DNA of 38,784 nucleotides, taken from positions 1 through 38,784 of the forward strand of contig NZ_LZKI01000143.1 of the NCBI RefSeq assembly GCF_001672755.1. Direction: 5' to 3'. This document shows positions 24,402-33,600 of this stretch, piece after piece. The notes under the pieces are model-generated. The model saw only the letters and a list, made by a program, of their open reading frames with translations, had not been told where the DNA came from and searched no databases. The stretch comes from Mycobacterium colombiense (GTDB taxonomy: Bacteria; Actinomycetota; Actinomycetes; Mycobacteriales; Mycobacteriaceae). Every line of letters begins with the position of its first letter. Within the stretch, counting starts at the first letter, position 1. The position numbers were made by a program, and so were the translations under genes.

Positions 24402-24774
24402 CGGTCTGCCGATCGCTGGTGGGCCCGCCGAACAGGCCCACGGCCACGTGCTCGCCGCGCGTAAGCGAGCGCACGCGCAACGACCGGCGGGTTCCGATCT
24501 TCACCAACGCATGCAGACCGGGCTCTGCGGCTTCCAGATCGGCGCGCACCTGTTCTGCCGACGCGCCCTCATGAGCCGCCTGATCCAGCTTGGCCACCAG
24601 CATGGTGATCCATCGCTGGCCGAGCGAAAGCATCAGGCCCTCCTCGTCACCGAACAGCTCGGACACCTCGGATGACTTGTCGATCAACGCAAGTGCCGCC
24701 TCGGGGTCCGTCTCGGCGGCTTTGATCACCTGGGCCATGAAGGCCATGCGGTCGTGCAGCAGTGTCCATGTCAT
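24394..24774 (-). CDS. Small helical protein translationally coupled to mmpL
   Basis: A 126-aa soluble, mostly helical protein (MTWTLLHDRMAFMAQVIKAAE, later DKSSEVSELFGDEEGLMLSLGQRW) with a basic segment near the C-terminus (IGTRRSLRVRSLTRGEHVAVGLFG). No signal peptide, membrane helix or known motif is seen. It overlaps the mmpL start by 8 bases, so the two must share a transcript. It is divergent from the histidine kinase gene, 133 bp away. It may be a cytosolic accessory or regulator of the transporter; I recognise no family. Confidence 0.75.
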   Translation of the reverse strand: MTWTLLHDRMAFMAQVIKAAETDPEAALALIDKSSEVSELFGDEEGLMLSLGQRWITMLVAKLDQAAHEGASAEQVRADLEAAEPGLHALVKIGTRRSLRVRSLTRGEHVAVGLFGGPTSDRQTVA

Positions 24775-24907
24775 GACTCGACGTTAGGAAAACAGCCACC
24801 CGCTGCGCGTCGTGCCGAAGTGCAGTCTTTGCCTCCTACCACGGGCGGAGAAGGGTGCCGACCGCGGGAGGATGTGACCAGGCGCCGCGCTCTTCTAGGA
24901 TTGGACG

Positions 24908-26125
24908 ATGTTGCACGCCGCAGCGAATTATCTGCGGGAACAGCTTCGCCGACGAAGCGAGCTGATTCCCGTCGGTATCACCTGGGCGGCGTTGATCTCC
25001 GTCGATGTCGCCCTCGTGCTCGGCGGCGTGATCGGGACGCTGCAGCGGCCCGCCTCCGACCTCCCGGTGTCGCTGACTGCGTTCGCCATAGCGCTGTCGC
25101 CCTCGTTGGCGTTTTTCGCCTTGAACACGAAGATGACCCCGGGGCCGTTGTGGGCGACCTGGCTGGCGTCCTCCGCGCTGACTCTGTTTGGCACGTCGAC
25201 CCCGATTCACGCCGATTTCGCGCCTGCCTTATTGGTCCTGATGGTGTTGGTCGTCGCGACGTTGGCCTCGGTGTTGGGCGGCCTCCTCGCAGCGGTGTCG
25301 GCGGCGGCACTATTGCTCGGCGCGTCCGCGCTGCACCGCCTCGACATGGTGGTGTTGTACCTGGGTTTCATCGTGGTGGGCTGGCTGCTCGGCTACCTGA
25401 TGCGCACCCAGCGGCTGTTGTTGGCCGAGCAGATCGCGGCGCAGGAAATGCTCGCCGAACACGCCGCCGCCGATGAGCGGCGGCGCATCGCGCGCGAGGT
25501 GCACGACGTCATCGCCCATTCGCTCAGCATCACCCTGCTGCATGTGACCGGTGCGCGGCGCGCGCTGCAGCAGGACCGCGACGTCGACGACGCGGTCGAG
25601 GCTTTGGAGCAGGCCGAGCGGCTGGGCCGACAGGCGATGGCCGACATCCGTCGTACCGTCGGCTTGCTCGACAACTGGCCGGCCAAGACCGCGAAAACCA
25701 CGCCAGAACCCGGCATCGACGACATCGCGGTGCTCGTCGAGGGTTTCCAGCGGGCCGGCCTGGCCGTCGGGCTGTGCGTCGAAGGCCCCACCGACCACGT
25801 GTCGCCCGCGGTCGGCCTCGCGCTGTACCGCATCACCCAGGAGTCGCTGGCCAACATCGCAAAACACGCGCCGGAATCGAAAGCCGGTGTGGTGTTGGAT
25901 ATTTCGTCGGCATCGGCGCGGCTCGCCGTCACCAATCTGCTTCCCGCGGCGGTGATGGCCGCACAATCGGCCGAGGGGCGCGGCTTGCGCGGCATGCGCC
26001 AGCGCGTCGAGCTGCTCGGCGGGGCCATCGACGTCGGACCCACCCGCGACGGCTGGTCGGTGTGCGCCGAAATCCCACTGCAGGAAGGCGATACGGCCTG
26101 GCGCCCATGGTGGTGCAAGGCGTGA
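24908..26125 (+). CDS. NarL-type sensor histidine kinase
   Basis: A 405-aa membrane sensor kinase. Five or so hydrophobic helices span about residues 20-165, with little periplasmic sequence, so it probably senses membrane state or a lipophilic ligand. A HisKA_3 dimerisation domain follows, with ERRRIAREVHDVIAHSLSI (phosphorylated His199). The ATPase domain has a clear N box (YRITQESLANIAKHA) and GRGLRGMRQRVELLGG, but the usual Asp-x-Gly G1 motif is replaced by LAVTNLLPAA, as also happens in some actinobacterial kinases of this group. It is the first gene of a kinase-regulator operon and is divergent from the mmpL operon across 133 bp, so control of mmpL by this pair is a natural guess. Confidence 0.92.
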   Translation: MLHAAANYLREQLRRRSELIPVGITWAALISVDVALVLGGVIGTLQRPASDLPVSLTAFAIALSPSLAFFALNTKMTPGPLWATWLASSALTLFGTSTPIHADFAPALLVLMVLVVATLASVLGGLLAAVSAAALLLGASALHRLDMVVLYLGFIVVGWLLGYLMRTQRLLLAEQIAAQEMLAEHAAADERRRIAREVHDVIAHSLSITLLHVTGARRALQQDRDVDDAVEALEQAERLGRQAMADIRRTVGLLDNWPAKTAKTTPEPGIDDIAVLVEGFQRAGLAVGLCVEGPTDHVSPAVGLALYRITQESLANIAKHAPESKAGVVLDISSASARLAVTNLLPAAVMAAQSAEGRGLRGMRQRVELLGGAIDVGPTRDGWSVCAEIPLQEGDTAWRPWWCKA

Positions 26126-26787
26126 TCCCAGATAATTCGGCGACGCCCGAGATCAGCGTGCTGCTCGTCGACGATCAGGACCTGGTGCGGTCGGGCCTGC
26201 GCCGGATTCTGCGCCGCAAGGACGGTTTCGTCGTCGTCGCGGAATGCGCCGACGGTGACGAGGTGCCCGCGGCGGTGGCCGAGCACCGGCCCGACGTCGT
26301 GGTGATGGATCTGCGGATGCGCCGCGTCGACGGCATCGAGGCGACGCGCAGGCTGGGCGGCCGGCCGCCGGTGCTCGCGCTGACCACCTTCAACGAGGAC
26401 GAGCTGTTGTCGGGGGCGCTGCGCGCCGGCGCGGCCGGGTTCGTGCTCAAGGACTCGTCTGCCGAGGAGCTGATCCGCGCGGTCCGGGCGGTCGCCAGGG
26501 GCGACAGCTATCTCGATCCCGCGGTGACCTCGCGCGTGCTCACCACGTACCGCAAGGCCGCGCCCGGGCCGCGCGGCACCGCGATCGGCGAGCTGACCAC
26601 CCGCGAGCTCGACGTGCTGACCCTGATCGGCCAGGGCCTGTCGAATACGGAGATCGCCAATCAACTGTGCATCTCGGGCGTCACGGTCAAGAGCCACATC
26701 GGCCGGATTTTCGGCAAGCTCGATCTACGCGACCGCGCAGCCGCGATCGTCTACGCGTACGACAACGGCATCGTCGCGCCGCGCTGA
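26107..26787 (+). CDS. NarL/FixJ-family response regulator
   Basis: A 226-aa DNA-binding response regulator and the likely partner of the kinase before it. The receiver domain has an acidic pair in VLLVDDQDLVRSG, phospho-acceptor Asp68 in VVVMDLRM, Thr in LALTTF and Lys in FVLKDSS. The C-terminal LuxR-type helix-turn-helix begins LTTRELDVLTLIGQGLSN and includes GVTVKSHIGRIFGKL. The start is uncertain: the ATG at 26107 overlaps the kinase by 19 bases, while a GTG at 26122 would make a GTGA overlap with the kinase stop. The conserved receiver begins well after either. It ends 4 bases before the convergent gene at 26792. Confidence 0.93.
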   Translation: MVVQGVIPDNSATPEISVLLVDDQDLVRSGLRRILRRKDGFVVVAECADGDEVPAAVAEHRPDVVVMDLRMRRVDGIEATRRLGGRPPVLALTTFNEDELLSGALRAGAAGFVLKDSSAEELIRAVRAVARGDSYLDPAVTSRVLTTYRKAAPGPRGTAIGELTTRELDVLTLIGQGLSNTEIANQLCISGVTVKSHIGRIFGKLDLRDRAAAIVYAYDNGIVAPR

Positions 26788-26791
26788 CGAC

Positions 26792-27169
26792 CTAGAGGGG
26801 CGCCGACTGCTCCGTCAGGTTCAGCAGCAGGTAGGCCATGCACACCAGGAAGTTCAGCACCACCATGATCAGGCCCGCGAACATCAGCGAGCGGGTGCCG
26901 CGTTGTTTGAGCCGCTTATAGCGCGCGGCGCGCAGTTCGCGGTCGAGCCGGATCGCGATCAACGCGAAGTTCACGTTCATCAGTTCGTGGGCGGCCAGCG
27001 GCACGCCCTCCAGCATTTGCCGCAACCGTTCCGGTGCCGTTCGAACACCCACCCGTTCGAAACTGTGGCACAGACGTAGCGCCCGCCGTCGGCGGAGCGT
27101 TTCATATGGCAGCCGGAGCCGCCGCGCAAGTTGCCCTCGATCGTCCCCCCAGGGGTAAGACGGGGTCAT
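26792..27169 (-). CDS. Basic protein with C-terminal membrane helix
   Basis: A 125-aa protein that I do not recognise. The cytoplasmic part is rich in Arg and helical (RRLRLPYETLRRRRALRLCH). One or two hydrophobic helices at about residues 93-117 (SLMFAGLIMVVLNFLVCMAYLLLN) make it a tail-anchored membrane protein. I chose the ATG at 27167-27169 (MTPSYPWGDDRG). An in-frame start at 27250 would overlap the Rieske gene and looks non-coding. It follows the Rieske oxygenase gene by 67 bases on the same strand and may be read through from it. Confidence 0.6.
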   Translation of the reverse strand: MTPSYPWGDDRGQLARRLRLPYETLRRRRALRLCHSFERVGVRTAPERLRQMLEGVPLAAHELMNVNFALIAIRLDRELRAARYKRLKQRGTRSLMFAGLIMVVLNFLVCMAYLLLNLTEQSAPL

Positions 27170-27236
27170 CACAAGCGGGATTGTAAATCGCTCGGCGCCA
27201 CTTTTGCGCTGTGAACACGAGTTATGTTGCGAGATA

Positions 27237-28577
27237 TCACTTCGACGCACCGCCGCTCATTTGCTGGGACGTGGGCAACTCGAGGTAGCGCTCCAGGTTG
27301 CGATGCATGTTGATCACGCGTCGTTCCTCGCTGGACAGCACCATGTGTGTGAAGCCGGGTTGATGCATGCCGCGCTGCAAGCCGGGAAGCACCGCGATGT
27401 CTTGCGTGAGCACGACGCCCGGCTCGGCCGCATCGGCGGCCATGCGGACGTCCGTCGGCTTGGTGCGCGGCGCACCCGGCGGCATTCGCGTCATCAAGAA
27501 CATGATCAGCTCCCCCTTGTCGGGGGCGGGGTCGGGGGCGGGCCGCGAGCACATGACGGTCAGGTGATCGGCGTTGGTCAACAGCGTCATGTTGGGAAAA
27601 ACGTTGTACTGGTGTAGTCGGGTCATCCGATCGGTATCAGCCCAGTCGAGATCGACACCGCGGCTCGCGGCGAAGGCACGGGTCCGATCGGCGATCAGGT
27701 CGGCAACCGTCTGGCCGGGCCGGCGTTCCTCGGCGGGGAAGGGCGTGCCCTCGGCGGCGCCCATCAGTGCACCCTGGGTGTAGACGTAGGCGTTCCAGAC
27801 CTCTTCGTCGCTCAGCGCGCCGCCGAAGCGGGGGCTTTGCACACCATAGGGTTGATCCGACTTACCGGTATGGCCCCAAATCCGTTGCGGCGCATGGATA
27901 TCGTCGACGCAGCGCAGCAGCTCAGGATGCAGGGTCTGGATGTGGTAGGTCTCGCTGTAGCCGTCGGCGATCGTCTTCCAGTTGGCGTCGACCTCGACGG
28001 TGAGCGTGGCGTAGCAGCGGAAATCCTCCAGGTGGCACCAGGCGATGTCGTCGGGAACCGCCTCCAGGTACTCGGCCAACGACACCGCGCCCGGGTCGAG
28101 GTTGACGAAGACGAGCCCGGCCCAGGTGTCGACGCGAGCCGGTATCAGTGGAAAGTCGGACATCCGCAGCGAACCGAAGCCCTTGCGGTTGGGCACCCGT
28201 TTGAGCGCCCCGGCCAGGTCCCAGGTCCACCCGTGATAGCCGCACTTGAGTTCGCGAAGGCCCGAGCCGGATCCGGTGCACAGCGAATTGCCGCGGTGCC
28301 GACAGACGTTCTGGAACGCGCGGAGCGCCCCGTCGTCGTCCCGCACGATCAGCACACCGTAAGGGCCGCAGCGGTATTCGAAATAGTCACCGGGTGCGGC
28401 GACGTGGTCGACCATGCAGGCCAGTTGCCACACGCGCGGCCACATCCGCTGCGTTTCGAGCGCGGCGAAGGCGGGGGAGTAGTAGCGCTCGGCGGGCACC
28501 AGCGTCGGGTTCTCCGGCGGGGTGCCGATGGCATCCTCGTCGCGGGCCCGCGCCGGATTTCCGGCCGCCGTCGCCAT
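27237..28577 (-). CDS. Rieske non-haem iron aromatic ring-hydroxylating oxygenase, alpha subunit type
   Basis: A 446-aa oxygenase component that inserts oxygen into an aromatic, steroid or similar substrate using electrons from a reductase. The N-terminal Rieske [2Fe-2S] site is complete: CRHRGNSLC... with Cys92 and His94, and CGYHGW with Cys112 and His115. The catalytic mononuclear iron motif is DGYSETYHIQTLHPE, with His212 and His217. No beta subunit, ferredoxin or reductase gene lies nearby, so electrons must come from elsewhere. It starts at the ATG at 28575-28577, 12 bases after the amidohydrolase stop on the same strand, so the two form an operon with the amidohydrolase first. The pairing suggests one degradative pathway, but the substrate cannot be named from sequence. 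Confidence 0.92.
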   Translation of the reverse strand: MATAAGNPARARDEDAIGTPPENPTLVPAERYYSPAFAALETQRMWPRVWQLACMVDHVAAPGDYFEYRCGPYGVLIVRDDDGALRAFQNVCRHRGNSLCTGSGSGLRELKCGYHGWTWDLAGALKRVPNRKGFGSLRMSDFPLIPARVDTWAGLVFVNLDPGAVSLAEYLEAVPDDIAWCHLEDFRCYATLTVEVDANWKTIADGYSETYHIQTLHPELLRCVDDIHAPQRIWGHTGKSDQPYGVQSPRFGGALSDEEVWNAYVYTQGALMGAAEGTPFPAEERRPGQTVADLIADRTRAFAASRGVDLDWADTDRMTRLHQYNVFPNMTLLTNADHLTVMCSRPAPDPAPDKGELIMFLMTRMPPGAPRTKPTDVRMAADAAEPGVVLTQDIAVLPGLQRGMHQPGFTHMVLSSEERRVINMHRNLERYLELPTSQQMSGGASK

Positions 28578-28589
28578 CGAGGGCGTTCT

Positions 28590-30350
<1,761 letters not shown>

Positions 30351-30413
30351 GAGGCTCCTCTTCGCCGCCGTGGGCTGTCTCTGGAGGGCTGAGCCGTGAG
30401 GCACGCAGCATTT

Positions 30414-30430
30414 CGCTACGGTAGGTAGCG
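30414..30430. promoter_or_regulatory. Inverted repeat CGCTAC-N5-GTAGCG, candidate operator
   Basis: Six-base perfect arms (30414-30419 and 30425-30430) are separated by GGTAG. It lies in the 129-bp gap between the phosphotransferase stop and the amidohydrolase start, about 64 bases upstream of that ATG. The size and spacing suit a TetR- or GntR-type dimer site. No T-run follows on either strand, so a terminator is less likely. Confidence 0.45.
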
Positions 30431-30479
30431 TAACTCTTGGCGCGGCGAAGGCAATAGCCTCAGCCGAATTGGGCCGGGC

Positions 30480-31622
30480 CTACAGAGAGCTTTTCAGGGC
30501 GGCGACGGTTTCCAGGTCGTCGAGCGCCACGACGCCGCGGCGCAGGCCTTCCATCGCGATGTCTTCGACTTGCATCCCGCCCATGCCGGTGGTGATCAGC
30601 GGGGCGACGTAGGCGTACAGCGCGCCCTGGCGGAACCGCAGCCACAGGTCGTCGCGGTCCAGGTCGGGGCCACCGGACGCGACCAGGGCCCGCCGGTAGT
30701 CGTCGAGGAGCTCGCGCTGGTTGGCCCGCCGGTCCTCCGGGGTCAGGCTGGTGATCAGCGTGTAGGCCAGTTCGCGGGAGGGATGTCCACGGCGCACCGC
30801 CTGCCAGTCCAGCAGCCCGGCCTTGCCGCCGTGAAAGTACATGTTCCCCGGGTGGGCGTCGCCGTGCATGACGGTGTGCGGGGGAGTGTCGATCAGCGCG
30901 GCGACGGCGCGGTAGTTGTCGGCGATGAACCTGCCGTTGTCCACCGGGAGTGTCGTCCGTTCGGCGAGGCGCTTGATCGAGGTGTGCATCAGCGAACCGG
31001 TCAACAGCGACGTGACGTCGCCGGACGGGGTGTACAGCCAGCCCATCGGGCCGCGTCCGTCGCGCGGCAGCCGGCCCCAGAAGGTGGCGTGCAGCTCGGC
31101 CAGCAGCTCGATGATCAGGCTGGCCTGGTCGGCCGACAGCGGGTGCAGGGTGTCCGGGAACTCGCACGACTCGGCCGGCAGGTCCTCCAGGACCAGCAGG
31201 TAGCGGCCGGTCGAGGCGTCGAATGCCGCGCCGTAGCAATAGGGGACGCCGATGACCTGCGGCGCGAGCTCACGATAGAACCGCACCTCGGTTTGTCCGA
31301 GGCGTCCGAGCTCGCCCATCAGCCGGGTGGCGGCGGTCTGCGCCGCGACCTTGACGAACACCGATTCGGGGACGTTCTTGCCGGTCAGGACCAGCCGGCC
31401 CCGCGAGGACGTGCCCGCGTCCCTGCTCAGGACGCGGATTGACCGGACGGTGGTGCCCATGACCCGGGACAGGACCGCCGGGTCGATGTCTTCGACCGTT
31501 CGTGGTAAGCCGAACCGGCCGCCCACCACCGCGTCGGTGGCCACCCGGCCCGCGCCGCGGCCCAGGTGGGCGGCCAGGCCGACGATAGAGAACGCCTGTC
31601 CCACAGGATTTTTCATGGCCAT
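30480..31622 (-). CDS. APH-type phosphotransferase family protein
   Basis: A 380-aa protein of the aminoglycoside phosphotransferase/choline kinase-like fold. The Brenner-type catalytic motif is MHGDAHPGN (His near residue 253) and the metal-binding Asp follows in GLLDWQAV. The N-lobe has SVFVKVAAQ as the likely ATP-binding lysine strand. Such proteins phosphorylate small hydroxylated metabolites, and in actinobacteria they often sit in lipid, steroid or terpenoid degradation clusters; antibiotic resistance should not be inferred. Starts at 31622 or the ATG at 31616 are both possible. It follows the TetR gene on the same strand, with 95 bp between containing a strong palindrome. Confidence 0.85.
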   Translation of the reverse strand: MAMKNPVGQAFSIVGLAAHLGRGAGRVATDAVVGGRFGLPRTVEDIDPAVLSRVMGTTVRSIRVLSRDAGTSSRGRLVLTGKNVPESVFVKVAAQTAATRLMGELGRLGQTEVRFYRELAPQVIGVPYCYGAAFDASTGRYLLVLEDLPAESCEFPDTLHPLSADQASLIIELLAELHATFWGRLPRDGRGPMGWLYTPSGDVTSLLTGSLMHTSIKRLAERTTLPVDNGRFIADNYRAVAALIDTPPHTVMHGDAHPGNMYFHGGKAGLLDWQAVRRGHPSRELAYTLITSLTPEDRRANQRELLDDYRRALVASGGPDLDRDDLWLRFRQGALYAYVAPLITTGMGGMQVEDIAMEGLRRGVVALDDLETVAALKSSL

Positions 31623-31704
31623 CCATCCTGATTTGCCAGCCGGCCGCGGTGCTGCGCTTTAACACCGGTGGCGCCGGGCGAAACCAATAGAAAGTCTGGA
31701 CATA

Positions 31705-31726
31705 AGACAATATACGATTATTGTCT
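31705..31726. promoter_or_regulatory. Palindrome AGACAATA-N6-TATTGTCT, candidate TetR operator
   Basis: Perfect 8-base arms (31705-31712 and 31719-31726) flank TACGAT. The site covers the stop codon of the TetR gene (31718-31720) and lies 83 bases upstream of the phosphotransferase start at 31622. AT-rich sequence is rare here, which makes the palindrome stand out. It fits an operator for the neighbouring TetR protein. A stem-loop for transcript ending is possible but has no following T-run. Confidence 0.5.
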
Positions 31727-32338
31727 GATCTGTGGCACCAGGGCCCTCACCACGAACTGCTCGACGAATTCTCGTTTGTCCGCGGCGGGGCGATATCGCC
31801 ACGACGGAGCCAGCAAGAACAGCGTCGTGGTGTGCAACCACTGGACGATCGACCGGAAATCGACGTCGGGGTAGAGCAACCCCGCCGCTTTCCACCGGGT
31901 CAGCAGCGGACCGTAATGCCGCATCAGCAGCTCCACGATGGGTGCCGAACCCTTCTCGAGCGCCGATGCCACCGCGGTGCTCTCGGCGGCGAACAACGCT
32001 TCGTTCAGCGCGTTGCCGTCCACCGACTCCACCCGGGCCAGCACCAGCTCGGGCAGCGATCGCACCGGGTCGTCGGGGGTGGGCAGAGAGCGCACCAACT
32101 CGGAGATCGCGCTGTCCACACGCGTCAGCATCAGGCCCAGCAAGACATCGTCGCGGGCGGGGAAGTACCGGTACACCGTCGACCGTGACACGCCCGCCTC
32201 GTCGGCCACCTCGCCCATCCGGAACTGGGTGTTGCCGCGCCGGACGATGCAGCGGCCGGCGGCGTCCAGGATTCGGCTGCGGGCCTCCTCGTCGTCGAGG
32301 ATCGCGCGGTCGTCGCCCCACCGCCGGCTCGGTTCCAT
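31718..32338 (-). CDS. TetR-family transcriptional regulator
   Basis: A 206-aa one-component regulator. The N-terminal TetR helix-turn-helix spans about residues 19-70 (RILDAAGRCIVRRG, then MGEVADEAGVSRSTVYRYFPARDDV). The C-terminal ligand domain is helical and has no recognisable ligand signature. It is divergent from the gene at 32464 across 125 bp and precedes the phosphotransferase at 30480 on its own strand, so it probably controls both sides. The clearest palindrome nearby (31705-31726) overlaps its own stop codon and lies in front of the phosphotransferase gene. Confidence 0.93.
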   Translation of the reverse strand: MEPSRRWGDDRAILDDEEARSRILDAAGRCIVRRGNTQFRMGEVADEAGVSRSTVYRYFPARDDVLLGLMLTRVDSAISELVRSLPTPDDPVRSLPELVLARVESVDGNALNEALFAAESTAVASALEKGSAPIVELLMRHYGPLLTRWKAAGLLYPDVDFRSIVQWLHTTTLFLLAPSWRYRPAADKREFVEQFVVRALVPQIRQ

Positions 32339-32463
32339 GGCGGCGATGTTACGGGATGCGTTGTGCTGCTTTGTTATCTGACGCGAGCAGAATCCGGCGC
32401 GGCCCGCCCTGTCGTTGAATCCTATTGCAGCACAAAGACTTAGCCAGCCAGAAAGGGGGATCG

Positions 32464-33600
32464 ATGGGGTACTCCGCCGCAGACGAATCCTTCACCCACC
32501 AGCTTCCGACCACGTTCGACCAGGTGCACAATTCGGACCCGACGTGGTCGGATCGCTGCTACTTCTTCGCCGCCTCGCCGGACGGCACCATGCTGCTGGC
32601 CAGCGGCTACGGCAATAATCCGAATACCGCCAGCGGGCTGGGCTACGTCAAGGTCAGCCTCGCCGACGGCCGGCACTGGGATCTGCTGTCCGGGCGCCCG
32701 GTCAGCGGCGACGACCGCGGCGACCTGAGCGCCGGGCCGATGCGCTGGACCTGCGTCGAGCCCCTGAAGAAGTGGCGATTGGACGTCGAGCCCAACAGCT
32801 CCGGGATCGAGTGGGAGCTCTATTACGAACCCACCGCGCCGATGTGGGAGCTGCTGCCGATGAAGGTGCATGGCAAGGACGGCGAACTGCTCTCCGACAT
32901 GTACCACATGAAAGAGCCCGGCCGATGGAGCGGATGGGTGCAGATCGACGGGGAGCGCATCAGCGTCGACGGCTTCCACGGCGGCCGCGACCGCACCTTC
33001 GGGGTGCGGATCTCCGACAAGATCGACTTCTGGTTGTGGCTCGACGCCGGCTTCGACGACCACGCCATCGAGGCCTGGATCATCGAATCGTCGGACGGCA
33101 CGGTCAATTACGTCGACGGCGGCATCACCCACGCCGACGGCACCCTGTCGAAACGATTCGTCAAGATCGAGCACGAGGTCGAGTTCGACGGCGACCGCAA
33201 GCGGCCCACCCGCGCGGTACTCGTCTTCACCGACGAGGACGGCCAGGCCCATCGGGTGACCGCCGAGGCGCCCCATCAGGAGGTCAACGCCTACTACGGC
33301 CTGCCGATGGCGCACTGCCAATACGAGGACCTGGGTGGCGGCGCGTACTTCATCCATTTCGCCTGGGACAGTTCCGATCTCGAGCAGCTCGCCGAGACGG
33401 AGGGTAAGTCGATGGCCCTCGACCAGCTGATGCGTTTCGAGTGTGACGGCGAAACCGGTTGGGGCATCTTCGAATTGCTGCTCGGCGGGCAGGGCTATCG
33501 CCGCTACCCCAACTGGACGACGATGGATATGTCCGCCTTCACCCAGGACAAAACCCCGGTCGATCGGCTGCCCGCGGACGGCGAGGGGGTTGGCCAATGA
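32464..33600 (+). CDS. Conserved protein of unknown function paired with a phosphotransferase
   Basis: A 378-aa beta-rich soluble protein without a signal peptide. Repeated Trp/Gly-rich strands (GPMRWTCVEPLKKWRL, GRWSGWVQIDGERISVDGFHGGRDRTFGVR) resemble the tandem lipocalin-like layout of the CrtC/AttH group, but this is a weak, memory-based resemblance. Similar proteins tend to stand next to APH-type phosphotransferases in actinobacteria. The ATG at 32464 follows AAAGGGGG; the frame is open upstream to 32425 without a better site. It overlaps the next gene as ATGA, so the two are coupled. It is divergent from the TetR gene. Confidence 0.75.
   Translation: MGYSAADESFTHQLPTTFDQVHNSDPTWSDRCYFFAASPDGTMLLASGYGNNPNTASGLGYVKVSLADGRHWDLLSGRPVSGDDRGDLSAGPMRWTCVEPLKKWRLDVEPNSSGIEWELYYEPTAPMWELLPMKVHGKDGELLSDMYHMKEPGRWSGWVQIDGERISVDGFHGGRDRTFGVRISDKIDFWLWLDAGFDDHAIEAWIIESSDGTVNYVDGGITHADGTLSKRFVKIEHEVEFDGDRKRPTRAVLVFTDEDGQAHRVTAEAPHQEVNAYYGLPMAHCQYEDLGGGAYFIHFAWDSSDLEQLAETEGKSMALDQLMRFECDGETGWGIFELLLGGQGYRRYPNWTTMDMSAFTQDKTPVDRLPADGEGVGQ

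Noticed and set aside
30480..31622. Aminoglycoside resistance gene
   Set aside because: Only the general phosphotransferase fold motifs are present. The context is catabolic and regulatory, with nothing that points to antibiotic modification.
32361..32435. Inverted 9-base arms TTGTGCTGC and GCAGCACAA in the tetR upstream gap
   Set aside because: The arms are 57 bp apart and not extended by further pairing; too distant for an ordinary dimer operator, so it may be chance.
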